Assembly (NCBI GenBank): GCA_015060765.1
Contig: SUXW01000002.1
Span: forward strand, 1-64,000
Reading direction: 5' to 3'
DNA: 64,000 bases
Source of the DNA: Bacteroides sp.
Lineage (GTDB): Bacteria > Bacteroidota > Bacteroidia > Bacteroidales > Bacteroidaceae
The notes under the pieces are model-generated. The model was not told where the DNA came from, made no database searches, and saw only the letters and a program-made list of their open reading frames with translations. Positions 60,801 to 64,000 of the stretch are shown piece after piece (position 1 is the first letter of the stretch; each line of letters starts with the position of its first letter). Both the position numbers and the translations under genes were made by a program.

Positions 60801-61180
60801 TCACCAATATCCCAGAATTTTGGAGTGATATGTATGTATACGAAGATGTAATAGATGAAGCCGGCAGAGTGGTAGCTGAACGTAATCATGATGCAAAGTA
60901 TCCTAATTTGCAGTATGATAGTGAAAATAATGCAGCTTCTACTTTCTGGGCATTGGATGGTACAACCATATCTATGAGAAATATATCGTTGGCTTATACT
61001 GCTCCCAAAACATTTGTGAGCAAATTGGGCTTGGACAACCTGCGTGTGAATGTGACTTGCCAAAATGCCATTAACTTTGTTTCTCCACACATTGAAGATG
61101 CATGGAGTAGCTGGGGAGGCAATTACGGTTACTATCCGAATTTGCGTAAGATCACAATCGGTCTTAATTTATCATTCTAA
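57848..61180 (+). CDS. SusC/RagA-family TonB-linked outer-membrane protein
   Basis: TIRGTVVDANGDPVIGATVKIQGTNDGTITDMDGKY; EEVVVVGYGSQKAKHVT TonB-box region; YIIDDFFSTEDAFNQLDPSEVESISVLKDAAAAIYGAQGAYGVILVKTK. Confidence 0.96.
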   Translation: MGKRNIILSICLSFFMTLALPAFAQQVQTIRGTVVDANGDPVIGATVKIQGTNDGTITDMDGKYLIKVPAKGILEFSFVGYKTQQISDMKKAVMVTMLEDSEMMEEVVVVGYGSQKAKHVTAAIEVMDMNEIQDLAVTNLGDALAGMINGVHVDASGNRPGEASHLTIRQSEGLAKNNGQVNSKFSTQDDTPLYIIDDFFSTEDAFNQLDPSEVESISVLKDAAAAIYGAQGAYGVILVKTKSGREGTPKVSYAGQFGITDALMTPKMMNSYQYARTWNGYQGTPNYNEDEILSYKLFQADELAAMRNINYNYLDDEWKAALTQRHSVNIQGGTNKATYFAGISYNTQDGNIGKLDYQRWNYRAGVNINLNKWMKTSLQVSGDYGEKQTPINKYGPGGDNGDYQLLLHHLPFVPETLNGYPVVYQGMDSEKDVTGDNLYNFRAIQNSSDYNRNDNNSFNLNASFELDMGFWKPLEGLKLKASYSKNVSNSKNNSIATSMPVYRLNTRGGSGGHLYTGMDIDGNPLDYSLAGFTEYSLDNGNRISRSMSRSDSYQLNLTAIYSREFGDHRISAMFSFERGESESENLEGQILSPLSFTDGQSNSGAGEQTTEWGRSESGRMSYLGRVNYSYADKYMFEFSLRSDASNKFAPKNYWGMFPSVSAGWNISEEKWFEKAKNVFDFLKVRASFGILGRDNINSYVWMTRYNRDITAGKGMLFGSNSMENNLGAAMTVEQGGANPDAHWDKTYKTNFGIEARMLQNRLSANIDAYYDFGREIFGSHQGTKYFPMTVGIKPTPENFVEKDMYGIELSLGWKDKIGKDFSYWVKMSTGLSDDRVRKMAVKEVPGLEDPVPGERQDRGLWGLECIGMFRNQQDIDEYFEKYQITSYLGKAKDAVKPGMLIYKDAGGKWDPETQSYGAPDGQVVNNAEYGDFVRISKYSSNPYGATFNFGASYKGFSIQAQLGASWGAKVMANSNIRKAASNMEFTNIPEFWSDMYVYEDVIDEAGRVVAERNHDAKYPNLQYDSENNAASTFWALDGTTISMRNISLAYTAPKTFVSKLGLDNLRVNVTCQNAINFVSPHIEDAWSSWGGNYGYYPNLRKITIGLNLSF

Positions 61181-61182
61181 TT

Positions 61183-63492
61183 ATGAATACGAATATGAAA
61201 AATATATTGAACAAATGGGGTATTCTTGCCCTTACAGGTGCTACAATGCTTGGTACAGTGAGTTGTAGCGATGACTTCTTGGAAGAAAAGAAGTTATATG
61301 GCAAGTATAGTGACCAAACTGTATATGCCAATTACGAAACTGCAAAGAACCGTGTTGACAATTTGTACTATATGCTTTATCCCGGTCAGAAGGAAGGTTA
61401 CGGTTCTCAAAGTGCATTGGTCAGTACAGGTACAGACGATACTTGGGCTAAATGTACAGAAGAATATGGTGGTTTGACCGATTGGGAAAACAGTTTGAAG
61501 ATACAGACTTTCAGCAATGTAGAAGACCATTTCTATATTGAAAATAAAGAAACTTCTCCCTATGGTCATGTACGTGATATCAATACAACCATCGAAGGAT
61601 TGGAAGCATACGGTAAAGGAACTTTAAGTGAGACAGAATACAATCATCTGATGGGACAATGCTATTTCCTCCGTGCTTGGCGTTATTGGTTAATGGTGCG
61701 TTGGACAGGAGGTGTGCCTATTATTGATAAAGTACAAGATGCGTTAGTTGGAAATGGTGAAGGTCTTGAATTGGTCGTTCCACGTTCTTCAACCAAAGAA
61801 TGTATCGACTTTATTTGTGCCGATTTGGACAAAGCCGCTGAATTGCTCCCTACTGTTTGGGAAAACGAAGCACAGGATTGGGGACGTATCACTTCGGGTA
61901 CAGCACTTGCTGTCAAAGGACGTATTTTATTGCATTGGGCAAGTCCGTTGTGGAATCGTTCTGATGACAAGACCCGTTGGGAAGCAGCATATGAAGCAAA
62001 TAAAAAGGCAATTGAAGTGCTTACCCAAGGTGGATTTGGCTTGGCTTACGAAAACAATGCAGGAAGCCGCAAGCAAAGTGCTGCCAATTGGGCCAAGATT
62101 TTCTTGAACACCAAAGGAAGTGACGGTAATGTAAATGAAGCTGTATGGGTAACTTTATATAATAAAGTTCAAAAAGCAAACAATTACAACCGTTGGAACG
62201 ATTGGGAACACAGTATTCGTCCGAACAATGCTTATGGTAACGGTGGCAAGTTCCCAACCGCTGAAATGGTTGACTTGTTCCCTATGGCAGATGGTAAAAA
62301 ACCTGCAGAATCGGATTCTATATATGATCCACTCTGTTTCTTCATGAACCGTGATCCACGTTTCTACCGCACATTTGCATTCCCTGGTGTAAGATGGTAT
62401 TATGAAGGTAACACTAAAGATTTGTTGGGAACCAAAACACTGACTTACGATGGTGGTGCTACAATGACCGAAAACTATCCATATAACGGTAGTAACTATG
62501 TATTGTGGAGTTATTCTTACTTCAAAAACACCAATTACACAGACCAAAAATCGAGTGGTTATTATGCAGATAATATTGGTAATGGTAAAAGTAGTTCTGT
62601 ATTTATTCGTAAACGTTCGGATGACAAGGAGTTGAATGGTGCACCATTCTACGCCTATAATACCGAATCAAGTAGCCAATCTACAGACGGTAAAGGTTTC
62701 CAACGTTGTGCCACTCCATACATGGAAATGCGTTTTGCCGAAGTATTGTTGAACTATGCTGAAGCAGCAGCTGCAACAGGCAAAGACAATGAAGCTTTTG
62801 AAGTATTGAAACGTATCCGTTCACGTGTATACGACAATAGTCTATATGCAGCAACCAATTTTGGTTTAAAGAGCGGCATGACAGGTGGTGAATTAATATC
62901 TGCCATTTTGTATGAACGTCAAATAGAATTAGCATACGAAGGTAAACGTTATGAAGATATGCGTCGTTGGATGTTGTTTGATGGTGGCGTAGGCCAAGGT
63001 GCTTTGGGTGTCAACTTTGAATTAACAGGTTGGGGTGGAAACACTTGTACTTATTTAGGTGTTACTCCACAAGCAGGGCGTGCCAAACATCATTACATTG
63101 AGCTTTCTGTGCCTATTAAAGCCAATGGAACCAATATGCAATCAGACCCCATCCAAAAGTCAATCAACCGCGATGCTGTCTATAAAGGCTTGAACTTGAA
63201 TGAAAGAGAAAAGAACAACAATCAAGGTGAACTGCAATTAGCTGCTTTCTATAAGGAATGGTTTGTACGTCGTGATAAACCAGCTGAAGGTCAAAACGAT
63301 GACGAGCAAATACGTTGGGAACCCAATTTCTATATTTGGGGCTTGTGTAACAGTGCTATGGTAAACAATCCAACTCTCTATCAGAATATCGGTTGGGAAG
63401 ATATTAGCCATGGTGGTAACGGTATATTCGACCCATTGGAAACTGATCCAACTAAAATTCCAGTAGATACAGATACTGGTTATGTGAAATAA
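61183..63492 (+). CDS. SusD/RagB-family nutrient-binding lipoprotein
   Basis: Follows SusC; lipobox GTVSC; MGQCYFLRAWRYWLMVRWTGGVPIID; EMRFAEVLLNYAEAAAATG; YERQIELAYEGKRYEDMRRW. Confidence 0.95.
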   Translation: MNTNMKNILNKWGILALTGATMLGTVSCSDDFLEEKKLYGKYSDQTVYANYETAKNRVDNLYYMLYPGQKEGYGSQSALVSTGTDDTWAKCTEEYGGLTDWENSLKIQTFSNVEDHFYIENKETSPYGHVRDINTTIEGLEAYGKGTLSETEYNHLMGQCYFLRAWRYWLMVRWTGGVPIIDKVQDALVGNGEGLELVVPRSSTKECIDFICADLDKAAELLPTVWENEAQDWGRITSGTALAVKGRILLHWASPLWNRSDDKTRWEAAYEANKKAIEVLTQGGFGLAYENNAGSRKQSAANWAKIFLNTKGSDGNVNEAVWVTLYNKVQKANNYNRWNDWEHSIRPNNAYGNGGKFPTAEMVDLFPMADGKKPAESDSIYDPLCFFMNRDPRFYRTFAFPGVRWYYEGNTKDLLGTKTLTYDGGATMTENYPYNGSNYVLWSYSYFKNTNYTDQKSSGYYADNIGNGKSSSVFIRKRSDDKELNGAPFYAYNTESSSQSTDGKGFQRCATPYMEMRFAEVLLNYAEAAAATGKDNEAFEVLKRIRSRVYDNSLYAATNFGLKSGMTGGELISAILYERQIELAYEGKRYEDMRRWMLFDGGVGQGALGVNFELTGWGGNTCTYLGVTPQAGRAKHHYIELSVPIKANGTNMQSDPIQKSINRDAVYKGLNLNEREKNNNQGELQLAAFYKEWFVRRDKPAEGQNDDEQIRWEPNFYIWGLCNSAMVNNPTLYQNIGWEDISHGGNGIFDPLETDPTKIPVDTDTGYVK

Positions 63493-63509
63493 TCTCTCTA
63501 TTGTAATAT

Positions 63510-63548
63510 AAAAATGGGCGTGTGCTTTTAGTTCACGCCCATTTTTTT
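63510..63548. terminator. Intrinsic terminator after SusD
   Basis: aaaaatgggcgtg...cacgcccattttttt. Confidence 0.9.
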
Positions 63549-63684
63549 AGATATCATTTGATACTTAATTCTCTCTTATATATATTTAACAATCTTTACA
63601 TAGAATGTACATATTATTGTACATTCCATCCTACCAAATATACCTCAAGTAGAAAATAGGTATCATGACTTTAAATTATATACT

Positions 63685-64000
63685 TCATTCAGCAGCTACC
63701 ATTTCTGCTAACGGGTCAAAAGTACCTTTGCTACCTGGCTTATTATAATCATCCCAACCAATGTTCTGCGGGAGATTCTTATTGTTAGTCTGGGCTGCAT
63801 TGTTCAAACCAATGATGTAATATTCCGGGCGGAAATTGATAGTCAACAAATTACCATCGCTATCGTCTTCATCGCCACGATTTCTCTTACGAACCAAGTT
63901 GTTTTGATAGAATACTTTCAAACTTTCAATCTGTGGCTCTAATTCCTTACGATAGTCTATTGCTTTTGGACGAGGTTCTGCTCCTGATTCTTCTTTCAGT
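63685..64000 (-). CDS. SusD/RagB-family protein, C-terminal part (runs off the window)
   Basis: Open to the window edge on minus strand; C-terminus LPQNIGWDDYNKPGSKGTFDPLA parallels LYQNIGWEDISHGGNGIFDPLE of the upstream SusD. Confidence 0.8.
   Translation of the reverse strand, partial: LKEESGAEPRPKAIDYRKELEPQIESLKVFYQNNLVRKRNRGDEDDSDGNLLTINFRPEYYIIGLNNAAQTNNKNLPQNIGWDDYNKPGSKGTFDPLAEMVAAE

Overview
AT-rich Bacteroidota (Bacteroidales-type) chromosomal window of about 64 kb. It is almost fully coding, and I saw no convincing mobile element, CRISPR array or rRNA. Main blocks: (1) GH5 glycosidase; (2) cobalamin riboswitch followed by a four-gene B12-uptake locus (DUF4465-like lipoprotein, second lipoprotein, BtuG-like beta-propeller, BtuB-like TonB receptor); (3) two tandem CE1-like esterases, MBL-fold hydrolase, CoiA-like protein, GH9; (4) an oxalate-degradation operon (Frc / Oxc / AEC transporter) with the same composition and order as E. 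coli yfdW-yfdU-yfdV; (5) Spy-like protein and acyl-CoA ligase; (6) a catabolic operon (DapA-type aldolase, SSS symporter, Fe-ADH, PdxA2-like, DUF1537 kinase, sialate-O-acetylesterase-like); (7) MaoC, and an RluA-type pseudouridine synthase coupled to a soluble PAS histidine kinase; (8) Wza/Wzz plus gmd/fcl; (9) TonB receptor with a His-rich small protein; (10) secreted 5'-nucleotidase coupled to a sensor histidine kinase; (11) GH94 phosphorylase, two tRNA-Ser genes and a palindrome cluster; (12) ECF sigma factor with a short partner ORF and a pectin utilisation locus (two PL1, DUF3826, beta-helix/DUF6298-like protein, DUF5123-like lipoprotein, SusC/SusD), ending in a second convergent SusD. 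All functional names come from reading protein motifs by eye; no database search was run.
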